This document shows, piece by piece, positions 14,524-24,939 of a DNA stretch of 64,000 nt. The notes below the pieces were generated by a model that was not told the DNA's origin, searched no databases, and worked only from the letters and a program-made list of their open reading frames with translations. A program made the position numbers and the translations under genes. This DNA comes from Enterobacteriaceae bacterium. GTDB lineage: Bacteria; Pseudomonadota; Gammaproteobacteria; Enterobacterales; Enterobacteriaceae. The stretch spans positions 1 through 64,000 of the forward strand of contig JAISKF010000009.1 of the NCBI GenBank assembly GCA_031261005.1, read 5' to 3'. Numbering within the stretch: position 1 is the stretch's first letter; the number at the start of each line of letters is the position of its first letter.

Positions 14524-14538
14524 GCTGAATTGATTCAG
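14524..14538 (-). promoter_or_regulatory. Cra (FruR) operator, distal
   Basis: GCTGAATTGATTCAG has the same 6-bp arms as a Cra box with one deviation in the central CG. Spacing to the proximal site is 76 bp. E. coli fruB also has paired Cra sites, which supports this region being the original fru promoter. Confidence 0.55.
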
Positions 14539-16093
<1,555 letters not shown>

Positions 16094-16118
16094 CATTCAG
16101 TATAGATTTATCACGATC

Positions 16119-16145
16119 AAGCCGGGCTTTTGCCCGGTTTTTTGT
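16119..16145 (+). terminator. Rho-independent terminator of purA
   Basis: GC-rich stem GCCGGGC/GCCCGG with a 4-nt loop followed by six T residues. It ends the purA transcript, so the nsrR remnant and rnr probably rely on another promoter. Confidence 0.85.
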
Positions 16146-16150
16146 TATTA

Positions 16151-16236
16151 GGTTAATGTATTGATAATAAAGAATAATTCGTAAAGTCAGCATAATTATT
16201 TGAAATTTATCGTAATAATATAGCTGTTTATCCGTT
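16151..16236 (-). repeat. MITE-like repeat R4, core-deleted, joined to nsrR
   Basis: Carries the right arm (TATTGATAATAAAGAATAAT) directly joined, via about 10 nt, to the left arm (ATAATTATTTGAAATTTATCG) and a terminal TGTTTATCCG. The GC palindromes are missing. It abuts the surviving 3' part of nsrR within 3 bp, occupying the place of the lost N-terminal coding region. Confidence 0.75.
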
Positions 16237-16238
16237 TA

Positions 16239-16484
16239 ATGGAATCGCTTTCGTTGATCAATTGCAGTTCCGAATTTTGTCACATTACTCCTGCCCGTAG
16301 ACTAAAATTAGCATTAAACACAGCAGTGAATAATTTTCTAACAGAATTAGACAGCTATACTCTTGCCAATGTCATCGATAATAATGACGAACTGCAAACA
16401 CTGCTATTTATTGATCGTCCGGTTATCGATCGTCCGGTTATTGATCACCCTGTGAAATCAGCGGATAAAAATAAGGCTACATAA
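16239..16484 (+). pseudogene. nsrR: Truncated nsrR (C-terminal fragment)
   Basis: NsrR is the Rrf2-family [Fe-S] repressor that senses nitric oxide, normally about 141 aa and sited between purA and rnr. This 81-codon frame begins [20 protein letters not shown] and runs SFLTELD-like to the C-terminus, matching E. coli NsrR from about residue 84 on, as I recall it. The whole winged-helix DNA-binding half is absent and replaced by repeat R4. Two cluster cysteines (C91, C96 in E. coli numbering) remain, but the third (C102) is Arg here. No ribosome-binding site precedes the ATG. The tail has a triplicated 5-residue unit. Its stop overlaps the rnr start (TAATG). Confidence 0.85.
16410..16454 (+). 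repeat. Triplicated 15-bp unit in nsrR tail
   Basis: Three consecutive 15-nt units: ATTGATCGTCCGGTT, ATCGATCGTCCGGTT and a diverged ATTGATCACCCTGTG. They encode [15 protein letters not shown] beyond the normal NsrR C-terminus. The expansion keeps the frame open up to rnr. Confidence 0.9.
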
Positions 16485-18994
16485 TGTCAAAAGACCCTTT
16501 CTTAGCTCGTGAAACTGAAAAGTACGGAGATCCAATCCCCAGCCGTGAATATATTCTGGATTTACTGTCGAAGCGGCAAACGCCTGCCAGCCGCAGTGAA
16601 CTGGTTGAAGCATTAGAGCTGGAAAGCGAAGACCAGCAAGAAGCTCTGCGCCGTCGTTTAAGAGCGATGGAGCGTGATGGTCAGTTAGTGTTCACTCGCC
16701 GCCAATGCTATGCCCTGCCTGAGCGTCTGGATATGGTCAAAGGTACAGTAATCGGTCACCGCGATGGTTACGGATTCCTGCGCGTGGAAGGCAAGAAAGA
16801 GGATTTATATCTCTCGCCGGAACAGATGAAACTGGCAATTCAAGGCGATGTTGTACTCGCTCAGCCAATGGCGCTGGATCGCAAAGGTCGTCAGGAAGCG
16901 CGTATCGTGCGGGTATTAGTACCGAAAACCAGCGCCATTGTCGGTCGATACTTTACCGATGCCGGAATTGGCTTTGTGGTGCCGGACGATAGCCGTTTGA
17001 ACTTTGATATTTTGATCCCGCCGGAAAGCATTATGGGCGCACGTATGGGCTACGTGGTGGTGGTTGAACTGACTCAACGCCCAACGCGCCGTACCAAAGC
17101 TATCGGTAAAATCGTTGAAGTGCTGGGCGATAATATGGGGACATCAATGGCGGTGGATATTGCCGTGCGTACCCACGAGATTCCTTACATTTGGCCCGAA
17201 GCGGTGCTGAACGAAGTCAATGGCTTGAGCGAACAAGTACCGGAAAAAGCTAAACAAGGTCGCATCGATCTGCGCGATTTACCGTTAGTCACCATTGACG
17301 GCGAAGATGCCCGCGATTTCGATGATGCCGTTTGCTGTGAGAAAAAACGCGGCGGCGGCTGGCGTTTATGGGTAGCCATCGCTGATGTGAGTTATTATGT
17401 GCGTCCGGGTACTGCGCTGGACGCCGAAGCGCGCAGTCGCGGCAATTCAGTTTATTTCCCGTCGCAAGTGATCCCGATGCTGCCGGAAGTGTTATCCAAC
17501 GGGCTGTGTTCGCTGAATCCGCAAGTTGATCGTTTGTGCATGGTTTGCGAAATGACCGTGTCCAAAACCGGCAAACTGACCTCTTTTGATTTCTACGAAG
17601 CGGTGATGAATTCTCACGCGCGCCTGACTTATACCAAAGTCGCCCACATTCTTGAGGGTGACGCCGAACTGCGCGAGCATTATCAGCCGTTAGTACCGAT
17701 GCTGGAAGAGCTGCACGCGCTGTATAAAGTGCTGGATAAATCGCGTGAACAACGCGGCGGGATCTCCTTTGAAACTGAAGAACCAAAATTTATCTTCAAT
17801 GCAGAACGCCGTATCGAACGCATTGAGCCGTTAGTACGTAATGACGCGCACAAGATCATTGAAGAGTGCATGATTCTGGCAAATATCTCAGCGGCAAAAT
17901 TCGTTGAACGCGCCGAAGAACCCGCCCTGTTCCGTATTCATGATCGTCCGAAAGGCGACAATCTGGCATCATTACGCAGCGTGCTGGCAGAATTAGGATT
18001 GACACTAGGCGGCGGCTTAGAGCCAGAACCAAAAGATTACGCCAAACTGATGGATGCTATCGCCGATCGCCCTGATCGTGAAATGCTGCAAACCATGTTG
18101 CTGCGTTCCATGAAACAAGCAGTTTACGATCCAGAAAATCGCGGTCACTTTGGTCTGGCGCTGGACGCTTACGCGCACTTTACCTCGCCGATCCGCCGCT
18201 ATCCTGACCTTTCGCTGCATCGCGGCATTAAATTTATTCTTTCTGGTCAAAAAGCTGGCTCAACTGCCAGCGGCGGCTGGCATTATTCGATGGAAGAGAT
18301 GCTGCAACTCGGCGAACATTGCTCCATGACTGAACGCCGCGCCGATGAAGCCACGCGCAATGTTGCTGACTGGCTGAAATGCGACTTTATGCAGGATCAC
18401 GTAGGCGAAGTGTTCAAAGGCACGATTTCCAGCGTCACCGGATTTGGTTTCTTTGTGCGTCTTGATGATCTGTATATCGATGGTTTAGTGCATGTTTCAA
18501 CGCTGGAAAATGACTATTATCGCTTTGATAATATCGGGCAGCGCTTAATCGGCGAATCTTCCGGTCAAACGTTCCGTTTAGGCGATAAAGTCGAAATTCG
18601 CGTTGAAGCAGTGCATCTTGATGAACGCAAAATCGATTTTGCGCTGGTTTCCAGCGAACGCCGACCGCGCAGCGAAGGCAAAACGGCGAAAGAAAAGAGC
18701 AGAAGAGGCTCACGTTCTAAATCGGCAAAAACTGATGCAATCATTGATGCTGATGGTTATGTTGCGGATACCCATGTGCGCGTTAAAGCGCCAAGAAGAA
18801 GCAAAGTAAAAACAGAAGAAAGTACAGGAAAGGCGACTGGCAAGAGAACGCCGAGAGCCAAAACAGGCGCTAATCCGGCAAGTCCGGCTAAACCCAAAAG
18901 TGCAAAACCGAAAAGTAAGAAACCTTCGGCAAAGACGAAAAAAATCACCGCAGCAATAAAAAGTAAAAAAGCGAGTAAAGCCGCCGACCTTTAA
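16484..18994 (+). CDS. rnr: Ribonuclease R
   Basis: Processive 3'-5' exoribonuclease of the RNB family that degrades structured RNA and takes part in trans-translation quality control. The 836-aa chain has an N-terminal HTH domain (about 20-85), cold-shock domains (about 85-230), the RNB catalytic core with [12 protein letters not shown] (four Asp ligands, about 270-282), an S1 domain (about 645-725), and a Lys-rich tail of about 100 residues. It is slightly longer than E. coli (813) through the tail. AAGG at 16472-16475 is the likely ribosome-binding site. Confidence 0.97.
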   Translation: MSKDPFLARETEKYGDPIPSREYILDLLSKRQTPASRSELVEALELESEDQQEALRRRLRAMERDGQLVFTRRQCYALPERLDMVKGTVIGHRDGYGFLRVEGKKEDLYLSPEQMKLAIQGDVVLAQPMALDRKGRQEARIVRVLVPKTSAIVGRYFTDAGIGFVVPDDSRLNFDILIPPESIMGARMGYVVVVELTQRPTRRTKAIGKIVEVLGDNMGTSMAVDIAVRTHEIPYIWPEAVLNEVNGLSEQVPEKAKQGRIDLRDLPLVTIDGEDARDFDDAVCCEKKRGGGWRLWVAIADVSYYVRPGTALDAEARSRGNSVYFPSQVIPMLPEVLSNGLCSLNPQVDRLCMVCEMTVSKTGKLTSFDFYEAVMNSHARLTYTKVAHILEGDAELREHYQPLVPMLEELHALYKVLDKSREQRGGISFETEEPKFIFNAERRIERIEPLVRNDAHKIIEECMILANISAAKFVERAEEPALFRIHDRPKGDNLASLRSVLAELGLTLGGGLEPEPKDYAKLMDAIADRPDREMLQTMLLRSMKQAVYDPENRGHFGLALDAYAHFTSPIRRYPDLSLHRGIKFILSGQKAGSTASGGWHYSMEEMLQLGEHCSMTERRADEATRNVADWLKCDFMQDHVGEVFKGTISSVTGFGFFVRLDDLYIDGLVHVSTLENDYYRFDNIGQRLIGESSGQTFRLGDKVEIRVEAVHLDERKIDFALVSSERRPRSEGKTAKEKSRRGSRSKSAKTDAIIDADGYVADTHVRVKAPRRSKVKTEESTGKATGKRTPRAKTGANPASPAKPKSAKPKSKKPSAKTKKITAAIKSKKASKAADL

Positions 18995-19013
18995 TGCTGC
19001 TGAGTTGTTATCA

Positions 19014-19045
19014 TAGGGCGGCGCGAGTGTCGCCCTGATTTTTAT
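19014..19045 (+). terminator. Terminator after rnr
   Basis: AGGGCG/CGCCCT stem around GCGCGAGTGT, then GATTTTT. The stem uses the same GGGCG/CGCCC vocabulary as the dispersed repeat. Confidence 0.6.
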
Positions 19046-19085
19046 TACTGCCTGATTTTATGACAAATTGAAGAAGAATAACGTT

Positions 19086-19817
19086 ATGAGTGAAATTATT
19101 TACGGTATCCATGCCGTTCAATCGCTGTTAGAGCGCGATCCGCAGCGCTTTATTGAAGTATTTATCCTGAAAGGTCGGGAAGATCGCCGCCTGATGCCGC
19201 TGATTCAACAAATCGAACAGAGCGGTATTTCCGTGCAAGTCGCCAATCGCCAATGGCTGGATAACAAAGCAGAAGGCGCGGTGCATCAAGGGATTATCGC
19301 CAGAGTACGCGAAGGTCGTCAGTATCAGGAAAACGATCTGCCGGATCTGCTTGCTGGTTTGGATAACCCTTTTTTATTGGTGCTTGATGGTGTCACCGAT
19401 CCGCACAATTTAGGCGCGTGTCTGCGTAGTGCTGATGCGGCTGGCGTAAATGCGGTGATTGTGCCGCGTGATCGCTCGGCACAATTGAATGCCACAGCGA
19501 AAAAAGTCGCAAGCGGCGCAGCGGAAACCGTGCCGTTAATTCGCGTCACTAATCTGGCGCGTACTTTACGTTATTTGCAGGAGCAGAATATTTGGATCGT
19601 CGGCACCGCGGGTGAAACTGACCATACCTTATATCAAACCAAATTCAGTGGTGCGGTTGCGCTGGTGATGGGTGCTGAGGGCGAGGGAATGCGCCGCCTG
19701 ACGCGCGAACATTGCGATGAGCTGGTCAGTATTCCGATGGCGGGAAGTGTGTCGTCACTGAATGTTTCGGTCGCAACGGGGATTTGTTTGTTTGAGATTG
19801 TCAGACAGCGCAGCTAA
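19086..19817 (+). CDS. rlmB: 23S rRNA (guanosine-2251-2'-O)-methyltransferase RlmB
   Basis: SPOUT/TrmH-family enzyme that methylates the ribose of G2251 in the peptidyl-transferase P-loop of 23S rRNA. The ATG at 19086 gives 243 aa, equal to E. coli, with an AGAAG ribosome-binding site; a TTG at 19068 would add six residues. Motifs are the N-terminal substrate-binding domain (1-75), [33 protein letters not shown] and [19 protein letters not shown]. Its TAA stop overlaps the first bases of repeat R5. Confidence 0.96.
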   Translation: MSEIIYGIHAVQSLLERDPQRFIEVFILKGREDRRLMPLIQQIEQSGISVQVANRQWLDNKAEGAVHQGIIARVREGRQYQENDLPDLLAGLDNPFLLVLDGVTDPHNLGACLRSADAAGVNAVIVPRDRSAQLNATAKKVASGAAETVPLIRVTNLARTLRYLQEQNIWIVGTAGETDHTLYQTKFSGAVALVMGAEGEGMRRLTREHCDELVSIPMAGSVSSLNVSVATGICLFEIVRQRS

Positions 19818-19977
19818 CCTGAACTTCGGATAATCCGCTATATTTTCACGATAAATTTCAAATAATTATATTCTTTTTGCGTAGGGGCGGTTGTTAACCG
19901 CCCGCCAAACCACGGTGAAACCAACGGGCGGTAGATCGCCGCGCCTACCATTCATTAATATGATCAATATATTAAAA
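19816..19977 (+). repeat. MITE-like repeat copy R5
   Basis: Starts with the terminal repeat AACCTGAACTTCGGATAA inside the rlmB stop codon, continues through ACGATAAATTTCAAATAATTAT and two GC palindromes with a CCAAACCACGGTGAAACCAA spacer, and ends with a shortened right arm at the AEC transporter stop. The right terminal repeat is missing. Confidence 0.85.
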
Positions 19978-20934
19978 TCAAACCCGCACACCAATCAGCG
20001 TCAAAATTAGCGGTGTTGTCACCGCTGAAAGTACGGTCGAGATAACAATACTTGATGCTGCCGGTCCGACAATCACGTTAAACTGGCGCGCCATCAGATA
20101 GACATTGATCCCAACTGCCATTGAACCGAGAAATACCACCGCTTGCGTTTCTAACGGCGGTAGATCGAGCATTACGGCTAATATCCAGACGATCAATGGC
20201 TGAACCAGCAGTTTTAATACACAAATCACCGAACTTATCTGCCAGCCGTTGCGAATCGGGTACTCCGCTAATCCCATACCAAGCGCGATCAGTGACATCG
20301 GCGCAGCAATCTGCCCGACCATGCTGATCGGCTGGTCGATAACCATCGGTAGATCATAGCCCGTCAGACTAAATAAAGCGCCGGAAAGAATACCGACGAT
20401 AATCGGGTTTTTCAGTACATTAATAACTGTATTTTTGAAACCTTTAATCGATAAAGAACCATTCACCGACCATTCAACGGAAACCGTCACCAGCGTCCAC
20501 AGAATCAAACCGTTAAACACCACCACCAGCGCCACTGATGGCAGCGCCGCTTCTCCCAATGCAACGGTGGCTAAGGGTATACCTAACATCACGTTATTGG
20601 AGAAAATTCCGCCCAGCGCAAATACTGAGCCGGAAGTACCATCAAGTTTTAAGACTTTTGCCCCTAAAATTCGCCCAATCACAAACACAATGAGACAACT
20701 GCCAAAAAAGGCAATCAGCAACCGCGCATCAACAGGAGGTTGTTTAGATAAGTTACACATCATGCGAAACAGCATGGAGGGCAACGCCACCGAGAAAACG
20801 AATTTAGCTAAACCATCAGCAACATTTTTACCCCATTTTCCCCAGCGAATTAAGCTATATCCCAACATCACCAAAAAAAACAACGGGGCGGAAAGCACCA
20901 TTTGATGCCATAAAGGAAGAAAAAAGTTTTGCAT
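19978..20934 (-). CDS. AEC-family (auxin efflux carrier type) transporter
   Basis: 318-aa inner-membrane protein with about ten hydrophobic segments in two halves separated by a short polar loop (about 150-165). Typical AEC features are the early LVMLGYSLIRWG segment, GGIFSNNVMLGIPLA (TM4-like), IAAPMSLIALGMGLA and the C-terminal GSMAVGINVYLMARQF. Bacterial members export or import dicarboxylates and similar anions, but the substrate cannot be told here. It is not the E. coli YfdV sequence. It is transcribed alone, divergently from yeaK. Confidence 0.8.
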   Translation of the reverse strand: MQNFFLPLWHQMVLSAPLFFLVMLGYSLIRWGKWGKNVADGLAKFVFSVALPSMLFRMMCNLSKQPPVDARLLIAFFGSCLIVFVIGRILGAKVLKLDGTSGSVFALGGIFSNNVMLGIPLATVALGEAALPSVALVVVFNGLILWTLVTVSVEWSVNGSLSIKGFKNTVINVLKNPIIVGILSGALFSLTGYDLPMVIDQPISMVGQIAAPMSLIALGMGLAEYPIRNGWQISSVICVLKLLVQPLIVWILAVMLDLPPLETQAVVFLGSMAVGINVYLMARQFNVIVGPAASSIVISTVLSAVTTPLILTLIGVRV

Positions 20935-21061
20935 ACCTGCCTGCTTAATTTAAAAATTATTATTTGTTATGTGGGTTGTTGTGTTGGTCACATACTGCAC
21001 GAACTGATTTAGACTATACAATAGGTTAAAAACTTTATCGCTAACTCACAAAGAGAATATC

Positions 21062-21556
21062 GTGTCATCAGTTATTTTTAATCAGCTTACCGCGTTACTG
21101 GATAGTGAAAATGCGCGTTATCGGGTAATCGAACACGCTACTGCTGGTCGCTCTGAAGAAGTCGCGAAAGCACGCGGCACTAAGATCGAACAAGGCGCTA
21201 AGGCACTGGTTTGTCATGTTAAAGGCAATGGCATCAAACAGCATGTGCTGGCAGTATTACCAGCGCATCGAAAAGCCAATCTTTCTGTACTGGCAAAACA
21301 ACTCGGCGGTACGCGCGCTTCGCTTGCCAGTCCGCAAGAAGTGATGGAGCTGACGCAATGCGTGTTTGGCGCAATCCCGCCGTTCAGTTTTCACCCGCAA
21401 TTAAAGCTGGTGGCTGATCCGATGTTATTTCAGCAGGAACAAGAGATCGTCTTTAATGCAGGTTCGCTGGAACGCTCGATTTTACTGAATGCAGAAGATT
21501 ACCGGCGTATTGCTCAACCCATGTTAATCGCATTTTCGGAAGAAAATCTGGCGTAA
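21062..21556 (+). CDS. yeaK: YeaK-type mischarged aminoacyl-tRNA deacylase
   Basis: 164-aa single-domain YbaK/EbsC (prolyl-tRNA synthetase-associated) protein. The segments GTKIEQGAKALVCHVKGNG, LGGTRASLASPQEV, CVFGAIPPFSFHP and LKLVADP closely follow E. coli YeaK, whose family hydrolyses mischarged aminoacyl-tRNA. It starts at a GTG preceded by AAAGAGA. It stands between the AEC transporter (divergent) and the rpsF operon. Confidence 0.85.
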   Translation: MSSVIFNQLTALLDSENARYRVIEHATAGRSEEVAKARGTKIEQGAKALVCHVKGNGIKQHVLAVLPAHRKANLSVLAKQLGGTRASLASPQEVMELTQCVFGAIPPFSFHPQLKLVADPMLFQQEQEIVFNAGSLERSILLNAEDYRRIAQPMLIAFSEENLA

Positions 21557-21589
21557 CATGAATAACGGTCTAAATTTAACTCTTTTTAA

Positions 21590-21637
21590 TTCAAGGAGAT
21601 TCAGCGAGCTAAGAAACAAAGGCTGAATCTCCTTGAA
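21590..21637. other. Perfect 16-bp inverted repeat upstream of rpsF
   Basis: TTCAAGGAGATTCAGC (21590-21605) is exactly complementary to GCTGAATCTCCTTGAA (21622-21637) with a 16-nt loop. No T-run follows on either strand, so it is not a standard terminator. It lies between yeaK and the rpsF leader. Function unknown. Confidence 0.85.
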
Positions 21638-21685
21638 GTTCCCCTGCCATAAACGTACAATTCAGCGTCATTTTTTCAGCCGTAC

Positions 21686-21757
21686 ACTTAACACGTTCCT
21701 TGCTTCCATGGGCCACGGCTGACCCTGACAGGAGGCTGAATAATCCGTAAGGAGCAA
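21686..21757 (+). promoter_or_regulatory. rpsF leader, likely S6:S18 autoregulatory RNA motif
   Basis: The leader reads CTTGCTTCCATGGGCC, ACGGCTG, CAGGAGGCTGAATAATCCG and AAGGAG, which corresponds closely to the E. coli rpsF leader as I remember it, including the CCG bound by the S6:S18 complex for feedback control. The hairpin itself was not folded here. Confidence 0.6.
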
Positions 21758-21760
21758 TTG

Positions 21761-22159
21761 ATGCGTCATTACGAAATCGTTTTTATGGTCCATCCAGACC
21801 AAAGCGAACAAGTTCCAGGTATGATCGAGCGTTACACCGGTACGATCAAAGCTGCAGGTGGTGAGATTCACCGTTTAGAAGATTGGGGTCGCCGTCAACT
21901 GGCTTACCCAATTAATAAACTGCATAAAGCTCACTACGTTCTTCTGAACGTTGAAGCACCGCAGGAAGCGATCGATGAACTGGAAAATAACTTCCGTTTC
22001 AACGATGCCGTTATCCGTAGCATGGTAATGCGTACCAAGCATGCCGTTACTGAAGCCTCTCCAATGGTTAAAGCAAAAGACGAACGTCGTGATCGTCGTG
22101 AAGATTTTGCTGAAGAATTATTGGACGACTCAGATGATGCTGAGGATTCTGAAGAGTAA
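21761..22159 (+). CDS. rpsF: 30S ribosomal protein S6
   Basis: S6 of the small-subunit platform, partner of S18. The ATG at 21761 follows AAGGAG by 6 nt and gives 132 aa starting [18 protein letters not shown]; the TTG just upstream is not the start. The acidic tail ([15 protein letters not shown]) is the site of glutamate addition in E. coli. It is the first gene of the rpsF-priB-rpsR-rplI operon. Confidence 0.97.
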   Translation: MRHYEIVFMVHPDQSEQVPGMIERYTGTIKAAGGEIHRLEDWGRRQLAYPINKLHKAHYVLLNVEAPQEAIDELENNFRFNDAVIRSMVMRTKHAVTEASPMVKAKDERRDRREDFAEELLDDSDDAEDSEE

Positions 22160-22168
22160 TTGTCTGTG

Positions 22169-22718
<550 letters not shown>

Positions 22719-22754
22719 TCGGCAACGATCCACGAACTTTAAGAGGATACGGTA

Positions 22755-23207
22755 ATGCAAGTTATTCTGCTTGATAAAGTAGCTAACCTGGGCAGCCTGG
22801 GTGATCAAGTTAATGTAAAATCGGGCTATGCTCGTAACTATCTGGTTCCGCAAGGTAAAGCGGTTCCGGCAACCAAGAAAAACGTTGAGTATTTTGAAGC
22901 TCGCCGTGCAGAGTTAGAAGCTAAATTAGCTGAAACTCTGGCAGCAGCAGAAGCTCGCGCAGCTCAAATCAATGCTCTGGAAAGCGTCACTATCGCTTCT
23001 AAAGCAGGTGATGAAGGCAAACTGTTTGGTTCTATCGGTACTCGTGACATCGCTGACGCAATAACTGCGGCAGGTGTTAAAGTGGCTAAGAGCGAAGTTC
23101 GTCTGCCAGAAGGCGTTTTACGCACTCTGGGTGATCACGAAGTTAGCTTCCAGGTTCACAGCGAAGTATTCGCTAAACTGAATGTTATCGTGGTTGCTGA
23201 AGACTAA
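22755..23207 (+). CDS. rplI: 50S ribosomal protein L9
   Basis: 150-aa L9 with the N-terminal globular domain ([30 protein letters not shown] without a break), a long connecting helix rich in Ala/Glu (about 42-75) and the C-terminal domain ending [12 protein letters not shown]. It is the last gene of the operon and is followed by a strong terminator. Confidence 0.97.
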   Translation: MQVILLDKVANLGSLGDQVNVKSGYARNYLVPQGKAVPATKKNVEYFEARRAELEAKLAETLAAAEARAAQINALESVTIASKAGDEGKLFGSIGTRDIADAITAAGVKVAKSEVRLPEGVLRTLGDHEVSFQVHSEVFAKLNVIVVAED

Positions 23208-23231
23208 TTTATTTTAGTTTTCTGACCCTGT

Positions 23232-23262
23232 TAAAACGCCAGCGAATGCTGGCGTTTTCGTT
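23232..23262 (+). terminator. Terminator of the rpsF operon
   Basis: 11-bp stem AAAACGCCAGC/GCTGGCGTTTT with a GAAT loop, then TCGTTTCTG. The A/T-flanked stem also suits termination of ppiA from the opposite side. Confidence 0.85.
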
Positions 23263-23280
23263 TCTGTCTATACTGCTGGC

Positions 23281-23844
23281 TTACAGCACTTTAGCCGACG
23301 TAATCACAATCGGTGTAGCGGGTACGTCCTGATATGGACCAGAATTCTGCGTTTTTACTTTCATCATCTTATCTACGACGTCCATTCCTTTGATCACTTT
23401 GCCGAATACCGCATAACCATAGTTATTTGGTGTGTGATCCAGAAAATCATTATCCACCACGTTAATAAAAAACTGGCTGGTTGCGCTATCAACAGCACTC
23501 GTGCGCGCCATTGCAATCGTACCTCTGGCATTTTTCAGACCGTTATCCGCTTCATTTTTAATAGGCGCATTAGGTCTTTTTTGATTCAAATCAGCGGTAA
23601 AACCACCACCTTGAGCCATAAAACCAGAGATCACACGATGGAAAATCGTGCCGTTATAAAAACCCTCTTTCACATAAGCGAGAAAGTTATTCGTTGAAAT
23701 CGGCGCTTTTTCGCTGTTCAGCTCAATTTCAACATCGCCCAGTGACGTGGTTAACAGCACATGAGGATTTGCCGCCAACGCCGCCGGAGCAAGCACCACC
23801 AGCGCAAACAGAGCAATACCAGTCATACAAATACGTTTAAACAT
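23281..23844 (-). CDS. ppiA: Periplasmic peptidyl-prolyl cis-trans isomerase A (cyclophilin)
   Basis: 187-aa cyclophilin with a signal peptide (residues 1-24, cleavage after ALA), so it acts on periplasmic protein folding. Catalytic-core motifs [35 protein letters not shown] and [15 protein letters not shown] are present. Length and the exported N-terminus favour PpiA over cytoplasmic PpiB. Convergent with rplI and divergent from the GNAT gene. Confidence 0.93.
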   Translation of the reverse strand: MFKRICMTGIALFALVVLAPAALAANPHVLLTTSLGDVEIELNSEKAPISTNNFLAYVKEGFYNGTIFHRVISGFMAQGGGFTADLNQKRPNAPIKNEADNGLKNARGTIAMARTSAVDSATSQFFINVVDNDFLDHTPNNYGYAVFGKVIKGMDVVDKMMKVKTQNSGPYQDVPATPIVITSAKVL

Positions 23845-23971
23845 AAGAGAGATACCTTTTTGTTATGCAGGAAATAAAGTTAGGAATGATTCTAGAGATT
23901 TTAACCTACAGCAGCCAGTCATTTAGCTTTATGATGGTTAATAACGCACCAATAAATATTGGAGATTAGAA

Positions 23972-24676
23972 ATGGCATATCAATTAAATCAATATGGTCA
24001 GCCTGTCGGTTTAGATGTTCCCGACTGGAATGGTTGCTTGCGTCCATCAGGAGAAACCCTAAGCGGTAAATATTGCCGGTTGGAGCAGGTTAATCCGGCG
24101 CTGCATGGTGATGATTTATACTCTGCCTATCAACAAGCAGCAGATAGCCGTGACTGGACTTATCTTTCCGTTGGTCCTTTTGCTGATCGGCAAGGATTTG
24201 AAACGTATCTGCAACAAATGGCAGTATCGAGAGATCCCATTCATTACACGGTGATAGACCAGCAGAACGGCAAAGCACTCGGGACATTAGCGTTGATGCG
24301 TATCGATCAGAAAAACGGCGTAATAGAAGTCGGTTTTGTGACTTATTCACCAGATTTAAAGCGTTCCCGCATCGCCACCGAAGCCCAATTTTTACTGATG
24401 TTTTATGCGCTAGATTCGTTAGGATACCGCCGTTACGAATGGAAATGCGATGCCCTGAATGCGCCGTCCAGAGCCGCTGCACTGCGTTTAGGTTTCCAGT
24501 TTGAGGGGATTTTCCGCAATCATGTCATCTACAAAGGACATACTCGCGATACTGCATGGTTTTCCATTATTGATAACGATTGGGCGCGGCTGAAACCAGC
24601 GTATCTCACTTGGCTGAATGAAAATAATTTTGATGAGAACGGTAAACAGAAAACCAGATTAAGCGAATTGATTTAA
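23972..24676 (+). CDS. GNAT-family N-acetyltransferase
   Basis: 234-aa RimJ/RimL-like acetyltransferase (GNAT type 3). The strand-helix acetyl-CoA region is seen around residues 118-150 (VIEVGFVTYSPDLKRSRIATEA), followed by LDSLGYRRYEWKCDALNAPSRAAALRLGFQFEG, typical of this group. The substrate is not predictable; homologues act on protein N-termini, small amines or antibiotics. Monocistronic, with an ATTGGAG ribosome-binding site. Its TAA stop is formed across the left boundary of repeat R6. Confidence 0.85.
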   Translation: MAYQLNQYGQPVGLDVPDWNGCLRPSGETLSGKYCRLEQVNPALHGDDLYSAYQQAADSRDWTYLSVGPFADRQGFETYLQQMAVSRDPIHYTVIDQQNGKALGTLALMRIDQKNGVIEVGFVTYSPDLKRSRIATEAQFLLMFYALDSLGYRRYEWKCDALNAPSRAAALRLGFQFEGIFRNHVIYKGHTRDTAWFSIIDNDWARLKPAYLTWLNENNFDENGKQKTRLSELI

Positions 24677-24873
24677 CCGAAATTTTGGACAAATAGCTAT
24701 ATTATTACGATAAATTTCAAATAATTATGTCATTTCCCGTAGTGGCGACAATCTGTCACCCGTGAACCCACCGTGTTATTAATGCGGGCGGCAGATTGCC
24801 GCCACTACAAATTATTATTTACTATCAATACATTAGCCTATCTTTTACCTTTTCTTTATCCGAAACTCAGGTT
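24675..24873 (+). repeat. Full-length MITE-like repeat R6 with target duplication
   Basis: A 199-bp complete copy: AACCGAAATTTTGGACAA at the left, arm ACGATAAATTTCAAATAATTAT, paired GC palindromes with a GTGAACCCACCGTGTT spacer, right arm, and CTTTATCCGAAACTCAGGTT at the right. GATTT directly precedes and follows it, a 5-bp target-site duplication. It separates the GNAT gene from the codA terminator. Confidence 0.85.
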
Positions 24874-24884
24874 GATTTAACCAG

Positions 24885-24913
24885 CATAAAAAAGGCAACC
24901 ACAAGGGTTGCCC
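24885..24913 (-). terminator. Terminator of codBA
   Basis: On the minus strand GGCAACC-CTTGT-GGTTGCC is followed by TTTTTTATG. It lies 27 bp past the codA stop. Confidence 0.85.
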
Positions 24914-24939
24914 GCAAATAATATAAAATGGCAGATATA

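Noticed and set aside
23972-24676. GNAT protein as rimJ or rimL
   Set aside because: General RimJ/RimL-type fold is clear but the sequence and length do not allow assignment to either.
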